The translations under genes and the position numbers were made by a program. Of a stretch of 64,000 bases of DNA, positions 17,742 to 25,000 are shown in pieces (positions within the stretch are counted from its first letter, which is position 1; each line of letters opens with the position of its first letter). Below the pieces are notes generated by a model. That model searched no databases. It was given only the letters and a program-made list of their open reading frames with translations, and was not told the origin of the DNA. Source of the stretch: JBBPZA01 sp963728925 (GTDB lineage: Bacteria > Actinomycetota > Thermoleophilia > Solirubrobacterales > Solirubrobacteraceae); assembly GCA_963728925.1 (NCBI GenBank), contig CAVSMB010000028.1:1-64000 (forward strand). The letters run 5' to 3'.

Positions 17742-17743
17742 CG

Positions 17744-17759
17744 GTTAGGGAACCCTAAC
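17744..17759. promoter_or_regulatory. Inverted repeat at the FTR1 start, candidate iron-dependent operator
   Basis: GTTAGGG-AA-CCCTAAC is a perfect 7-base inverted repeat with a 2-base spacer, two bases upstream of the FTR1 start codon. Its TTAGG and CCTAA half-sites recall the DtxR/IdeR iron box (TTAGGTTAG-C-CTAACCTAA), although the spacing is shorter. Position and target gene make iron repression plausible. Binding protein identity is inference. Confidence 0.5.
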
Positions 17760-17864
17760 AGAGTCCGACCGCGCAGGTCGGGATGGTATCCGGTCCGGTC
17801 GGGGACGTGGGAATCACGGTGCGCGGCCGTCCACGTTCCCGTGCGCGGAGTAGCGTTCGCCCCC

Positions 17865-18185
17865 ATGCTCATCACCACCATGAACGACCTCCCCGGCTAC
17901 CGGATCGAGGAGGTGCTGGGCGAGGTCTTCGGCCTCACCGTCCGGTCCCGCAACATCGGCTCGCAGTTCGGCGCGGCGCTCAAGTCGCTGCGCGGCGGCG
18001 AGCTGAAGGGGATGACCAAGATGCTCGCCGAGGGACGCGAGCACGCGACGGAGCGCCTGGTGGGCGAGGCCGAGGGGAAGGGCGCGACGGCGATCGTCGC
18101 CTTCCGCTTCGACACATCCGAGCTTGGCGACACCTGGACCGAGATCTGCGCCTACGGGACCGCTGTGCGCGCGACCAGGGTCTAG
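17865..18185 (+). CDS. YbjQ/UPF0145 family protein
   Basis: This 106-residue protein has the YbjQ fold signature: PGYRIEEVLGEVFGLTVRSR at the start, RNIGSQFGAALKSLRGGEL in the middle, and a final strand TEICAYGTAVRATRV. Pentameric members of this family are structurally known, but their function is unclear; some are annotated as heavy-metal-binding. Length and motifs are full-size. It ends 4 bases before the convergent small hypothetical gene. The ATG at 17865 has a GGAG about 14 bases upstream, which is rather far, so a leaderless start is possible. Confidence 0.82.
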   Translation: MLITTMNDLPGYRIEEVLGEVFGLTVRSRNIGSQFGAALKSLRGGELKGMTKMLAEGREHATERLVGEAEGKGATAIVAFRFDTSELGDTWTEICAYGTAVRATRV

Positions 18186-18189
18186 GCGC

Positions 18190-18474
18190 TCAGCCGCCGC
18201 GCAGCCAGCGCCGCGCGGGCCGCACGACGCGGGCCTGCGCGATGCGCACCACCTGACGCGCCCCGCGGAAGGCGCCGCGCGCCTGCTCGACCCCCGGCCG
18301 CGCCACGACGCGGTTGAGGTCGATCCCCAGCTCGTCGAGCCAGCGCGTGCCCCGCTCGGCGCGCGCGACGATCTCCGCGCTGCGCGCGTCGAGCGCGGCA
18401 ACCTCGCGCTCCTGCGCCACGACCTGCGCCTGCAGGCGCTCGGGCTCGCCCGCGTCGTCGGCCACATACGGCAT
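18190..18474 (-). CDS. Small hypothetical protein with coiled coil
   Basis: This 94-residue protein from an ATG at 18474 overlaps the end of the methyltransferase gene by 3 bases in the same direction, so the two are probably translated together. Residues 12-45 (ERLQAQVVAQEREVAALDAR) are a charged heptad-like coiled coil. The C-terminal half is basic and contains ARPGVEQARGAFRGARQVVR. I recognise no family. Coding is supported by the overlap, strand-consistent layout and composition. Confidence 0.55.
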   Translation of the reverse strand: MPYVADDAGEPERLQAQVVAQEREVAALDARSAEIVARAERGTRWLDELGIDLNRVVARPGVEQARGAFRGARQVVRIAQARVVRPARRWLRGG

Positions 18475-18475
18475 G

Positions 18476-19060
18476 CTAGCCCCGGGCATCCCGGGAGGCG
18501 CGGACCGGCGCGATGCTGACCCAGCTCTTGGTCAGCGGGCCGAGGCGCTCGCGCGCTGGCGCGCCGAACAGGCGCGCCATGTCGCGCCGGCGAAGCAGCG
18601 AGACCTCGTTCCAGCGCCCGCCGGCGCCGAGGCGCCAGTAGTGCTTGCGCGCGCGCGCCGGGAGCCAGTGGGCGAAGGGCAGCAGCGCGTGCGGCTCGAT
18701 CGGGAACGACAGCGCCGGCGTCTGGACGAACCATCCCCGCGCGACGCGGCGCAGCTCGCGCGCGAAGGCGTCGCGGCGCTCGGGCGCCACGTGCTCGATC
18801 ACGCTCGAGCAGTACGCGAGATCGAACTCGCCGTCGGCGAAGGGCAGGCCCGCGGCGACGTCGGCGCGCACAAAGGGCCCCGGGTACCCAGGGCGCTCGA
18901 CGACGTCGACGCCGGTGACGTCGAGTCCGGGCTCGAGCGCGCGCAGCCCCAGCTCGCCGCAGCCGACGTCGACGATCCGCGCGCCCGGCCCGGCGCCGGT
19001 GAGCGCGAAGAAGCGCTCGTGGCGGCGCACCCGCGAGCGGCCGGAGAACGCCGACGCCAT
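18476..19060 (-). CDS. SAM-dependent class I methyltransferase
   Basis: This 194-residue methyltransferase has motif I IVDVGCGELGL near residue 29, an acidic end of strand 2 (VTGVDVVERP), motif II LPFADGEFDLAYCSSVIEHV, and motif III-like WFVQTPALSFPIEPHALLPF. It resembles Methyltransf_11 enzymes acting on lipids or sugars. The IEPHxLLPFAHWLP segment is common among genes near cell-surface polysaccharide loci. Coding potential extends upstream of ATG 19060, but no accepted start codon occurs between it and the previous gene. It lies downstream of the secreted glycosidase in the same direction. Substrate is unknown. Confidence 0.8.
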   Translation of the reverse strand: MASAFSGRSRVRRHERFFALTGAGPGARIVDVGCGELGLRALEPGLDVTGVDVVERPGYPGPFVRADVAAGLPFADGEFDLAYCSSVIEHVAPERRDAFARELRRVARGWFVQTPALSFPIEPHALLPFAHWLPARARKHYWRLGAGGRWNEVSLLRRRDMARLFGAPARERLGPLTKSWVSIAPVRASRDARG

Positions 19061-19113
19061 CCGGCCCCGGAGCCCCGCGGCCGGATAGCGGACGCTGACC
19101 GAGCGCCTGCGCG

Positions 19114-20364
19114 TTACGGCGCTCGCTTGATCAGCTTCTTCTTCGCGGCCGAGGACGCCCACTTGGCCAGCGAGGTGTAGGACTTCAGCTTGGTCAGCTT
19201 GGCCTCGTCGAGCTTGACGATGCTCGTGTCGAAGTCGAACGGGGCCGATGCCGTCCCGGCGCCTGGGTAGCGGACGAGCAGGAACTGGAGCATCTGCTTG
19301 ACCCGCGAGTTCTTCTGTGCGATGGAGAACCCCCGGACCAGGTACTTCGCGCGCGTGGCTTCGGGGAAGACCTTGGCCCGGCCGCCCGGCTCCTTGGTCC
19401 CGAAGTACCCGTACTCCGTCAGGTAGAGGTTCAAGCGCGAGCCCTTGACCGGATTGAGCCGCTTGAGCTTCGCCAGCTTGTCCAGGGCGGAGGTCAGGTT
19501 GCCCAGGTTCGCGATCGTCACTGCGTCCTTGTTGGGGTAGCGCTGCGTGGGCTTGCGGCTGAAGTCGTAGGGGTGGTAGGCGAACCCGTCCGCCTTCAGG
19601 CCGGCGCAGCGCTTGGCCGACCGGTAGCGCGAGTTGACGCACGTCAGCTTGCGCAGGAAGTCGAGCGGCTGGAGGGCGACCCCGCGCTTCGAGGCGAACG
19701 GCGCGAGCTCGCCGATGAAGACCTTGGCCCTCTTGTCCGCGGCCTTCACGCCCTTGTAGCCCTCGGTGTAGAGGCTGCGGTAGATCGTCGCGCTCTGGCT
19801 GACCGGCTCGATCCATCCCTTGCGGTTGGGCTCGTTCCAGATCGAGTACTGGTCGACCCTGCCCTTGAAGTGCGCCGCGACCACCTTGGCGAACTTGCCG
19901 AACTGGCGCGCGTTGGGCTTGTAGTCGTTGCCGTTCGTCTTCGAGACACACGTCTTCTTGCCGCTGCCCCAGGCGGGATTGGTCGAGCCCCCGGTGATCG
20001 TGAGCAGGACCTTGAGCTTGTTGGCTCGCGCGCTGTTGATCGCCGCGTCGAGCCTCGAGAAGTCGTACTGCGGGGTCCTGGGGACCGTCCGGCTACAGCG
20101 CTGGCTCGCCACGTTGAGGCTTCCCCAGACCGCGTTGAAGCGCAGGCGCGAGACCTGCAGGCGCTTGAGCAGGCTGTAGGCCTGGCCCTTGTTGAACGGC
20201 GTGCTTCCGGACGTGAAGACGCCCTCGTCCTGGAGCGAGACCTCCATGCCCTTGGCCGCGTGGGCCGTGGGCACCAGCGCCAGGCACAGCGCCGCGAGGG
20301 TCGCCGCCACCAAGCCGGTGACCGTAATGCGTCGTGATCTGCTCCGCTGGAGAGCCGAGCCCAC
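19114..20364 (-). CDS. Secreted glycoside hydrolase-like protein (GH39/cellulase-like barrel)
   Basis: This 416-residue protein has an N-terminal signal sequence (TVTGLVAATLAALCLALVPT, cleavage after AHA). The body is a TIM-barrel glycosidase of the GH-A clan type. YSIWNEPNRKGW carries the acid/base Glu after Asn near residue 190, and LYLTEYGYFG near 330 carries the likely nucleophile Glu. Many lysines and few cysteines (about four, possibly two disulfides) fit an exported protein. GTG at 20364 is preceded by AAGGGG eight bases upstream. It probably cleaves a plant or cell-wall polysaccharide; the sugar is not deducible. Confidence 0.78.
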   Translation of the reverse strand: MGSALQRSRSRRITVTGLVAATLAALCLALVPTAHAAKGMEVSLQDEGVFTSGSTPFNKGQAYSLLKRLQVSRLRFNAVWGSLNVASQRCSRTVPRTPQYDFSRLDAAINSARANKLKVLLTITGGSTNPAWGSGKKTCVSKTNGNDYKPNARQFGKFAKVVAAHFKGRVDQYSIWNEPNRKGWIEPVSQSATIYRSLYTEGYKGVKAADKRAKVFIGELAPFASKRGVALQPLDFLRKLTCVNSRYRSAKRCAGLKADGFAYHPYDFSRKPTQRYPNKDAVTIANLGNLTSALDKLAKLKRLNPVKGSRLNLYLTEYGYFGTKEPGGRAKVFPEATRAKYLVRGFSIAQKNSRVKQMLQFLLVRYPGAGTASAPFDFDTSIVKLDEAKLTKLKSYTSLAKWASSAAKKKLIKRAP

Positions 20365-20424
20365 AGAACCAACCCCTTCCGGTTGCCCGGCGCCGTCGCG
20401 CGCGGGTCTCGTATGACCGTTTCG

Positions 20425-20446
20425 GGACGCCGTGACTCCGGCGTCC
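20425..20446. promoter_or_regulatory. Perfect 8-base hairpin upstream of the glycosidase
   Basis: GGACGCCG-TGACTC-CGGCGTCC forms an 8-bp stem with a 6-base loop, 61 bases upstream of the glycosidase start and downstream of the adenosyltransferase stop. No T-run follows. It may be a terminator for the upstream pduO-type gene or a structured leader of the glycosidase mRNA. Confidence 0.45.
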
Positions 20447-20486
20447 TTCCCACAACAGAACGGGTCCTTCGGAGTTGCGGGACGAG

Positions 20487-21044
20487 TCAGGGTAGCGAGC
20501 GGCCCGGCTCCCACAACGGCTCGTCGCCGGCGTTGGCCTCGCGGGCGAGCACGAAGAGCAGGTCGGAGAGGCGGTTGAGGTAGCGCACGACCTCGGGGCT
20601 CGCGGCCTGCCCCATGGCCAGAACGCGCCGCTCGGCACGGCGACAGACGGTGCGGGCGACGTGGAGCTGGGCCGCGACCGGCGTGCCGCCCGGCAGCACG
20701 AAGGACTTGAGCGGCTCGAGGCCCTCCAACGCCTCGTCGATGCCGCGTTCCAGCCGCGCGGTCTGCTCGGGGGCGACGCGCAGGCGCTCGCGGTCGTCCT
20801 CGGCGGGCACGGACAGGTCGGCTCCAACGTCGAAGAGGTCGTTCTGCACACGGGCGAGGCCCTCGTCCAGCGGCTCGGGCACCCCGGGCAGCGCCCGCAC
20901 GACGCCGAGCACGGCGTTGAGCTCGTCGACCGTCCCGTAGGCCTCGATCCGCTCGTCGGTCTTGGGGACGCGGCTCATGTCGCCCAGATGGGTCTCGCCG
21001 TCGTCGCCGAGGCGCGTGTAGATGCGTGTTAGGTTGACCGTCAT
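20487..21044 (-). CDS. pduO: ATP:cob(I)alamin adenosyltransferase (PduO type)
   Basis: This 185-residue enzyme transfers the adenosyl group of ATP to cob(I)alamin, making coenzyme B12. PduO-type motifs are all present: YTRLGDDGETHLGD at the start, PKTDERIEAYGTVDELNAVL near 27-46, and the conserved RRAERRV with active-site arginine near 135. It is transcribed away from the cobalamin riboswitch, which begins only about 33 bases from its start codon. Uptake operon and activation enzyme therefore share one divergent control region. Full length, intact. Confidence 0.93.
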   Translation of the reverse strand: MTVNLTRIYTRLGDDGETHLGDMSRVPKTDERIEAYGTVDELNAVLGVVRALPGVPEPLDEGLARVQNDLFDVGADLSVPAEDDRERLRVAPEQTARLERGIDEALEGLEPLKSFVLPGGTPVAAQLHVARTVCRRAERRVLAMGQAASPEVVRYLNRLSDLLFVLAREANAGDEPLWEPGRSLP

Positions 21045-21076
21045 CGCCCACGGAGTAGGCTAGCCGCCTCAAAGAG

Positions 21077-21233
21077 GTCGGTGGTCGAGGGAAGCCGGTG
21101 AGAGTCCGGCGCGGACCCGCCACTGTGACCGGGAGATGCCCACCCGCACGCCAGTGCAGCAGCCACTGGGGCCCGACGAGGGACCCGGGAAGGCGCGGGG
21201 GGAGACCCGGAAGCCAGGAGACCAGCCTCCGAC
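21077..21233 (+). promoter_or_regulatory. Cobalamin riboswitch
   Basis: The leader contains the conserved cobalamin aptamer blocks in order: GGAAGCCGGTGAGAGTCCGG, GACCCGCCACTGTGA, GCCACTGGGGCCC, and the B12 box GGAAGCCAGGAGACC at 21209-21223. GTCGG (21077) and CCGAC (21228) can close the P1 helix. It precedes the DUF4430/ECF transporter operon by about 40 bases, and the ribosome site GGAAAGGGG lies just after the aptamer, which suggests control of translation initiation. The usual logic is repression when B12 is abundant. Confidence 0.93.
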
Positions 21234-21274
21234 GACAAGCCGACAAGCCCTCGTGGAAAGGGGTGGCTCAGACC

Positions 21275-22420
21275 ATGAAGCATCGAGTCCGATGCGCGCC
21301 GGGTGCGCTTCTCGCGGCCGGCTTCCTCGCCCTGCTTCTCCCGACGACCGCGCTCGCCGCGCCGGCCATCGTCAGCCTCCGGCTCGAGGGCGCGACCTCG
21401 ACGATCTACGAGGGTCCGGTGACCACGGACAGCAAGACGTTGTCGAAGGACTCCACCGGCTTGCACCCCTGCGACGGCACGAACGCCGGGGCCAACCCGG
21501 CGCCCGGCCCGACGATGACGAGCGCGCTGGACGACGGGACGGCCGCCGGTGCCTACACGTGGGCGGGGACGTGGTTCTCCTTCGGCGACTTCGGCATCGA
21601 CCGCATCGGCCCGGACGCCGGCAACACGACCCAGTTCTGGGGCTACGCGCTGAACTTCACGGCGACCTCGGTCGGCGGCTGCCAGCAGCAAGTGCGCACT
21701 GGAGACGACGTGCTCTACGCGTACGACTTCTTCTCCAAGACCGCGCTGCTCAAACTCACCGGGCCCACGTCAGCGAGCGTGGGAGAGCCGGTCACGGTCA
21801 CCGTGACCGATGGCCAGACGGGCGCGCCTGCGGCGGGCGCCTCGGTCGCCGGGCGGCTGACCGGCAGCGACGGCAGGGCCACCCTCTCATTCCCCGCGGC
21901 GGGCCTGCAGCGCGTCAAGGCCGAGCGCTCCGACGCCGTGCGCTCCAACCGCCTCGACGTGTGCGTCCACGCCGGCGCCGACGGCACCTGCGGCACGGCG
22001 CGGCCGGGCGGGGGCGGCGCGACGGGGAAACCGGCCGCGCGGCTCGTCTACCGCGCGCCCGACCCCGAGATCCTCGGGCTCACCCGCCGCGTGCGCCTCG
22101 CGGCCGACAAGGGGCCGCGCGAGCTGCGGGGGCGGATCAACCTCGGCAGCTCGCGGCTGCTGTCCGTCCGCCTGCGACTGACCCGCAAGAGCGGCGGGCG
22201 CTGCGCGTACTTCAGCGGGTCCACGGAGAGCTTCCGGCGCACGCGCTGCGGCACCGGGTGGTCGTTCGCGATCGGGGATCGCGCGCGGTGGTCCTACCTG
22301 CTGCCCGAGCGGCTCGGCCCCGGGCGCTACGTCCTCCAGGTGATCGCGAAGGACGCCACGGGGGCGGCGCGGGCCGAGGACCTGGTGTTCTTCGTGAAGG
22401 CGAAGGCCGGTCGGCGATGA
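21275..22420 (+). CDS. Secreted DUF4430 (transcobalamin C-terminal-like) protein 1
   Basis: This 381-residue exported protein is the first gene under the B12 riboswitch. A Sec signal peptide (LLAAGFLALLLPTTALA, cut before APAI) leads into a DUF4430-like domain over residues 30-150: ATSTIYEGPVT, then FWGYALNFTATSVGGCQQQV and TGDDVLYAYD, the typical W-x-Y-x-x-N ... GD-x-V-L-x-Y-D strands. An Ig-like/carboxypeptidase-regulatory segment (VTVTDGQTGAPAAGASVAGR) follows, and the C-terminal third is a beta-rich domain. The role inferred from context and fold is capture of cobalamin outside the cell for the ECF importer. The stop overlaps the next start (ATGA). Confidence 0.75.
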   Translation: MKHRVRCAPGALLAAGFLALLLPTTALAAPAIVSLRLEGATSTIYEGPVTTDSKTLSKDSTGLHPCDGTNAGANPAPGPTMTSALDDGTAAGAYTWAGTWFSFGDFGIDRIGPDAGNTTQFWGYALNFTATSVGGCQQQVRTGDDVLYAYDFFSKTALLKLTGPTSASVGEPVTVTVTDGQTGAPAAGASVAGRLTGSDGRATLSFPAAGLQRVKAERSDAVRSNRLDVCVHAGADGTCGTARPGGGGATGKPAARLVYRAPDPEILGLTRRVRLAADKGPRELRGRINLGSSRLLSVRLRLTRKSGGRCAYFSGSTESFRRTRCGTGWSFAIGDRARWSYLLPERLGPGRYVLQVIAKDATGAARAEDLVFFVKAKAGRR

Positions 22421-23184
22421 GGCGGGCCTCGCTGCTCGCGGTCGTCGCCCTCACGGCGCTCGCCGCGCCCACGGCCATGACCGCGCTCGCCGCGCCGGCC
22501 GCCCGCGCCGGCTCGGTGCCCAAGGTCGAGGTCTACGTCGTCGGGCGCGCGAAGGTGCTCGTCGCGCCCGCCAAGGTTCGCGCCCGGGCCGTGTCGGTCA
22601 AGGTGGGGCGCCGGCCGTGCTCGGTGGCTGCCGGGACCGCGCTGGCCGCTCTCGAGGGGCTGCGAAAGAAGGGCGGCCCGTCCTACGGGCTGCGCGACTT
22701 CGGGTCCTGCTCGCGCCGGGCGGTCGACGCCGCCGGGCTGTTCGTCGCCAAGATCGGCCCCGACCGCAACCGCGGGCAGGCCGGCTGGGCCTACAAGGTC
22801 GGCCGGCGCGGGGCGACGACGAGCGCCGCGGACCCCAACGGCCCGTTCGGGACCGGCAAGCGGCTGCGCGCCGGTGACCGCGTGACGTGGTTCTGGTGTG
22901 TCCTGGGCGGCTCGGGTGGCTGCCAGCGCACGCTCGAGGCCAAGCCGGCCGCGCGAAGCGTCGCCCCGGGCGCAGCGCTCGCCGTCACCGTGCGCGGCTA
23001 CGACGACGAGGGCCGCGGCGAGGTCGTGGCCGGCGCCACCGTCACCCTCGGCGCGGCCCGCGCGGTGACCGACGCGGCCGGCCGGGCAACGCTCACCGCT
23101 CCCGCGGTCGGTGGCCGGCTCGACCTCGTTGCGCAGCGCGCGGGCCTGGTGCGCTCCTTCCCGGTGGAGGTCGGCGTCGGGTGA
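22417..23184 (+). CDS. Secreted DUF4430-like protein 2
   Basis: This 255-residue protein has an N-terminal signal sequence (LLAVVALTALAAPTAMTALA) and overlaps both neighbours by 4 bases. The central region carries a DUF4430 pattern: GTALAALEGLRKKGG, the GQAGWAYKVGRRGA strand, and LRAGDRVTWFWCVLG. A C-terminal bacterial Ig-like domain follows (VTVRGYDDEGRGEVVAGATV, then TDAAGRATLTAP). It probably cooperates with the flanking DUF4430 proteins in extracellular B12 binding. It has no lipobox or anchor, so it may be soluble or bound to a partner. Confidence 0.72.
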   Translation: MRRASLLAVVALTALAAPTAMTALAAPAARAGSVPKVEVYVVGRAKVLVAPAKVRARAVSVKVGRRPCSVAAGTALAALEGLRKKGGPSYGLRDFGSCSRRAVDAAGLFVAKIGPDRNRGQAGWAYKVGRRGATTSAADPNGPFGTGKRLRAGDRVTWFWCVLGGSGGCQRTLEAKPAARSVAPGAALAVTVRGYDDEGRGEVVAGATVTLGAARAVTDAAGRATLTAPAVGGRLDLVAQRAGLVRSFPVEVGVG

Positions 23185-24140
23185 GGCGGCTGGCGGCCCT
23201 CGGCGCGCTGCTGGCCTGCGCGGCGGCGCTCGCGGCCTGCGGCCTGGGAGCCGGCGAGAGCGTCTCGGGCGTCCAGCTCACCGTGACCCGGGACTTCGGG
23301 ACGCGGGCGCTCGGCCAGCGCGAGGCTGCCGAGGTGCCGGGCGGCGAGACCGTCATGCGTTTCCTGACGCGCAACTTCAAGGTGACCACGCGCTACGGCG
23401 GCGGGTTCGTGCAGTCGATAGCGGGGCTGGGCGGAGGCGAGCAACGCGGCCGGCCGGTGGACTGGTTCTACTACGTGAACGGCATCGAGGCGCCCCGCGG
23501 CGCGGCCTCCACGAAGCTCGTGGCCGGCGACCGGGTGTGGTGGGACCGCCACGACTGGGGCGCCGCCATGCGGGTTCCGGCGGTCGTCGGCTCGTTCCCC
23601 GAGCCCTTCCGCAGCGGCGTCGCGGGCCGCAAGCTCCCAGTGCGCCTGGAGTGCGAACGCCCGTCGTCGCCGGCCTGCAGCGAGGCGGCCGCGCGGCTCG
23701 CAGCGGCCGGGGTGCCGGTGGGCCGGGCCGTGCTCGGCGTGCTGTCCCAGGGGCGCCTCCTGCGCGTGCTGGTCGGGCGCTGGCCAGCGGTGCGGCGCAA
23801 CCAGGAGCTCAAGGCGATCGAGGAGGGGCCGGTGCGCAGCGGCGTCTTCGCCCGCATCGACGCCGCGGGCACGCGGATCACCGCTGTGGACCCCGAGGGT
23901 CGCGCGGTGCGGACCCTGGGGCAGGGCGCCGGGCTGATCGCCGCGACGCGGCCCATCGAGCAGGACGAGAACCTCGCGGGCGCCACCTGGGTCGTGACCG
24001 GGACCGACGACGCCGGGGTGCTCGCCGCCGCGCGGGCGCTCGACGAGGGCGCCCTGCAGGACAAGTTCGCGCTCGCCATCGACCCGCAGGGCGTCGCCGT
24101 GCCGCTCCCCTCGGTCCCTCGCGGGACTCCGTCGGGATGA
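23181..24140 (+). CDS. DUF4430-like lipoprotein 3
   Basis: This 319-residue protein starts at a GTG overlapping the previous stop. Its signal sequence ends in a lipobox (LAAC near residue 20), so it should be lipid-anchored on the outer membrane face. A DUF4430 domain spans about residues 30-125: GGETVMRFLTRNFKVTTRYG, VDWFYYVNGIEAPRGAAS and LVAGDRVWWDRHDW. The second half is an unassigned alpha/beta region (ARLAAAGVPVGRAVLGVL, then GTDDAGVLAAARAL), possibly a second binding domain. Anchoring next to an ECF transporter suits a substrate-delivery role, inferred. Confidence 0.75.
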   Translation: MRRLAALGALLACAAALAACGLGAGESVSGVQLTVTRDFGTRALGQREAAEVPGGETVMRFLTRNFKVTTRYGGGFVQSIAGLGGGEQRGRPVDWFYYVNGIEAPRGAASTKLVAGDRVWWDRHDWGAAMRVPAVVGSFPEPFRSGVAGRKLPVRLECERPSSPACSEAAARLAAAGVPVGRAVLGVLSQGRLLRVLVGRWPAVRRNQELKAIEEGPVRSGVFARIDAAGTRITAVDPEGRAVRTLGQGAGLIAATRPIEQDENLAGATWVVTGTDDAGVLAAARALDEGALQDKFALAIDPQGVAVPLPSVPRGTPSG

Positions 24141-25000
24141 CCTATCGCCGCCGCCCGAGCCCGCTCCACGCCGCTCGAGCGCTCGCCTCCGGGCTCTACT
24201 GCATCGCCCTGGGGACCGTCGCGCTGAGCACGGACCACCCGCTCGTGCTCGGCGCCGCGCTCGTCGCTGCTGTGGGAGCGATGCTGCTCGCAGGGTTGGG
24301 GCGCGAGGTCGTGCGCTCCCTCGCCTTTGCAATCCCCTTCGGCATCGTCGTGGCGCTCGTGAACGCGCTCGTCTCGCGCGACGGCCTCACGCTGATCGCG
24401 CGCGGCCCCGACCTGCCCTGGCTCGGGCCGCTCGACGTGACCCTGGAGGCGACGGTCTACGGAGCGATCCTCGGCCTGCGCGCGGTCATCGTGGTCCTCA
24501 CCTTCGCGCTCTACGCGCTCGCGGTCGACCCCGACGAGGTGCTGCGCATGTTCCGGCGCGTCTCCTTCCGCTCGGCGCTCACCGCGACGATTGCGACCCG
24601 CATGGTGCCCGTCCTCGCGCGCGACGCGCGGCGCTTCTCCGACGCCCAGCGCTGCCGGCCCGGGGCGCCGGCCTCGCGGGTCGCGGTGGTGCGCGGGGTC
24701 GCGGGTGGCGCGCTCGACCGCGCCGTCGACGTCGCCGCGACGCTCGAGGTCCGCGGCTACGGCGTCGCGCGACGCCCGCCGCGCGCGCGGCGCCCGTGGT
24801 CGCGCCACGACCTCGCCTTCGCGACCGCGGCGGCGGTCCTGTTCGCGATCGCGCTCGCTCTCAACGTCACCGGGCTCGCGCCGTTCTCGCCCTCGCCGCG
24901 ACTGGAGGTCTCGGTGGGCACACCGGAGATCGTCGCCGCCGCGCTGATCGTGCTCGTGGCGCTGGCCCCGTTCGCGGATCGGAGGGGGATCGTGCGATGA
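24137..25000 (+). CDS. ECF transporter transmembrane component (EcfT/CbiQ family)
   Basis: This 287-residue membrane protein has about six helices. The coupling motifs of EcfT proteins are visible: a cytoplasmic helix with ATIATRMVPVLARDARRFSD (the first A-R-x-like signature region) and the second LEVRGYGVARRPP, matching the family RGY/ARG motif that contacts the ATPases. It forms the scaffold that transmits ATP hydrolysis to the S component. It starts at an ATGA overlap with the lipoprotein and ends in an ATGA overlap with the ATPase, so the genes form one tightly coupled unit. Confidence 0.85.
   Translation: MTYRRRPSPLHAARALASGLYCIALGTVALSTDHPLVLGAALVAAVGAMLLAGLGREVVRSLAFAIPFGIVVALVNALVSRDGLTLIARGPDLPWLGPLDVTLEATVYGAILGLRAVIVVLTFALYALAVDPDEVLRMFRRVSFRSALTATIATRMVPVLARDARRFSDAQRCRPGAPASRVAVVRGVAGGALDRAVDVAATLEVRGYGVARRPPRARRPWSRHDLAFATAAAVLFAIALALNVTGLAPFSPSPRLEVSVGTPEIVAAALIVLVALAPFADRRGIVR

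Noticed and set aside
16518..18185. A 555-codon plus-strand frame covering the FTR1 region
   Set aside because: Only its last 106 codons, the YbjQ-like protein, are real; the rest is antisense to the iron permease.
21061..21250. Possible small coding frame within the leader (frames open from 21098 and 21136)
   Set aside because: The region is a cobalamin riboswitch with conserved blocks, and the frames merely run into the downstream genes.
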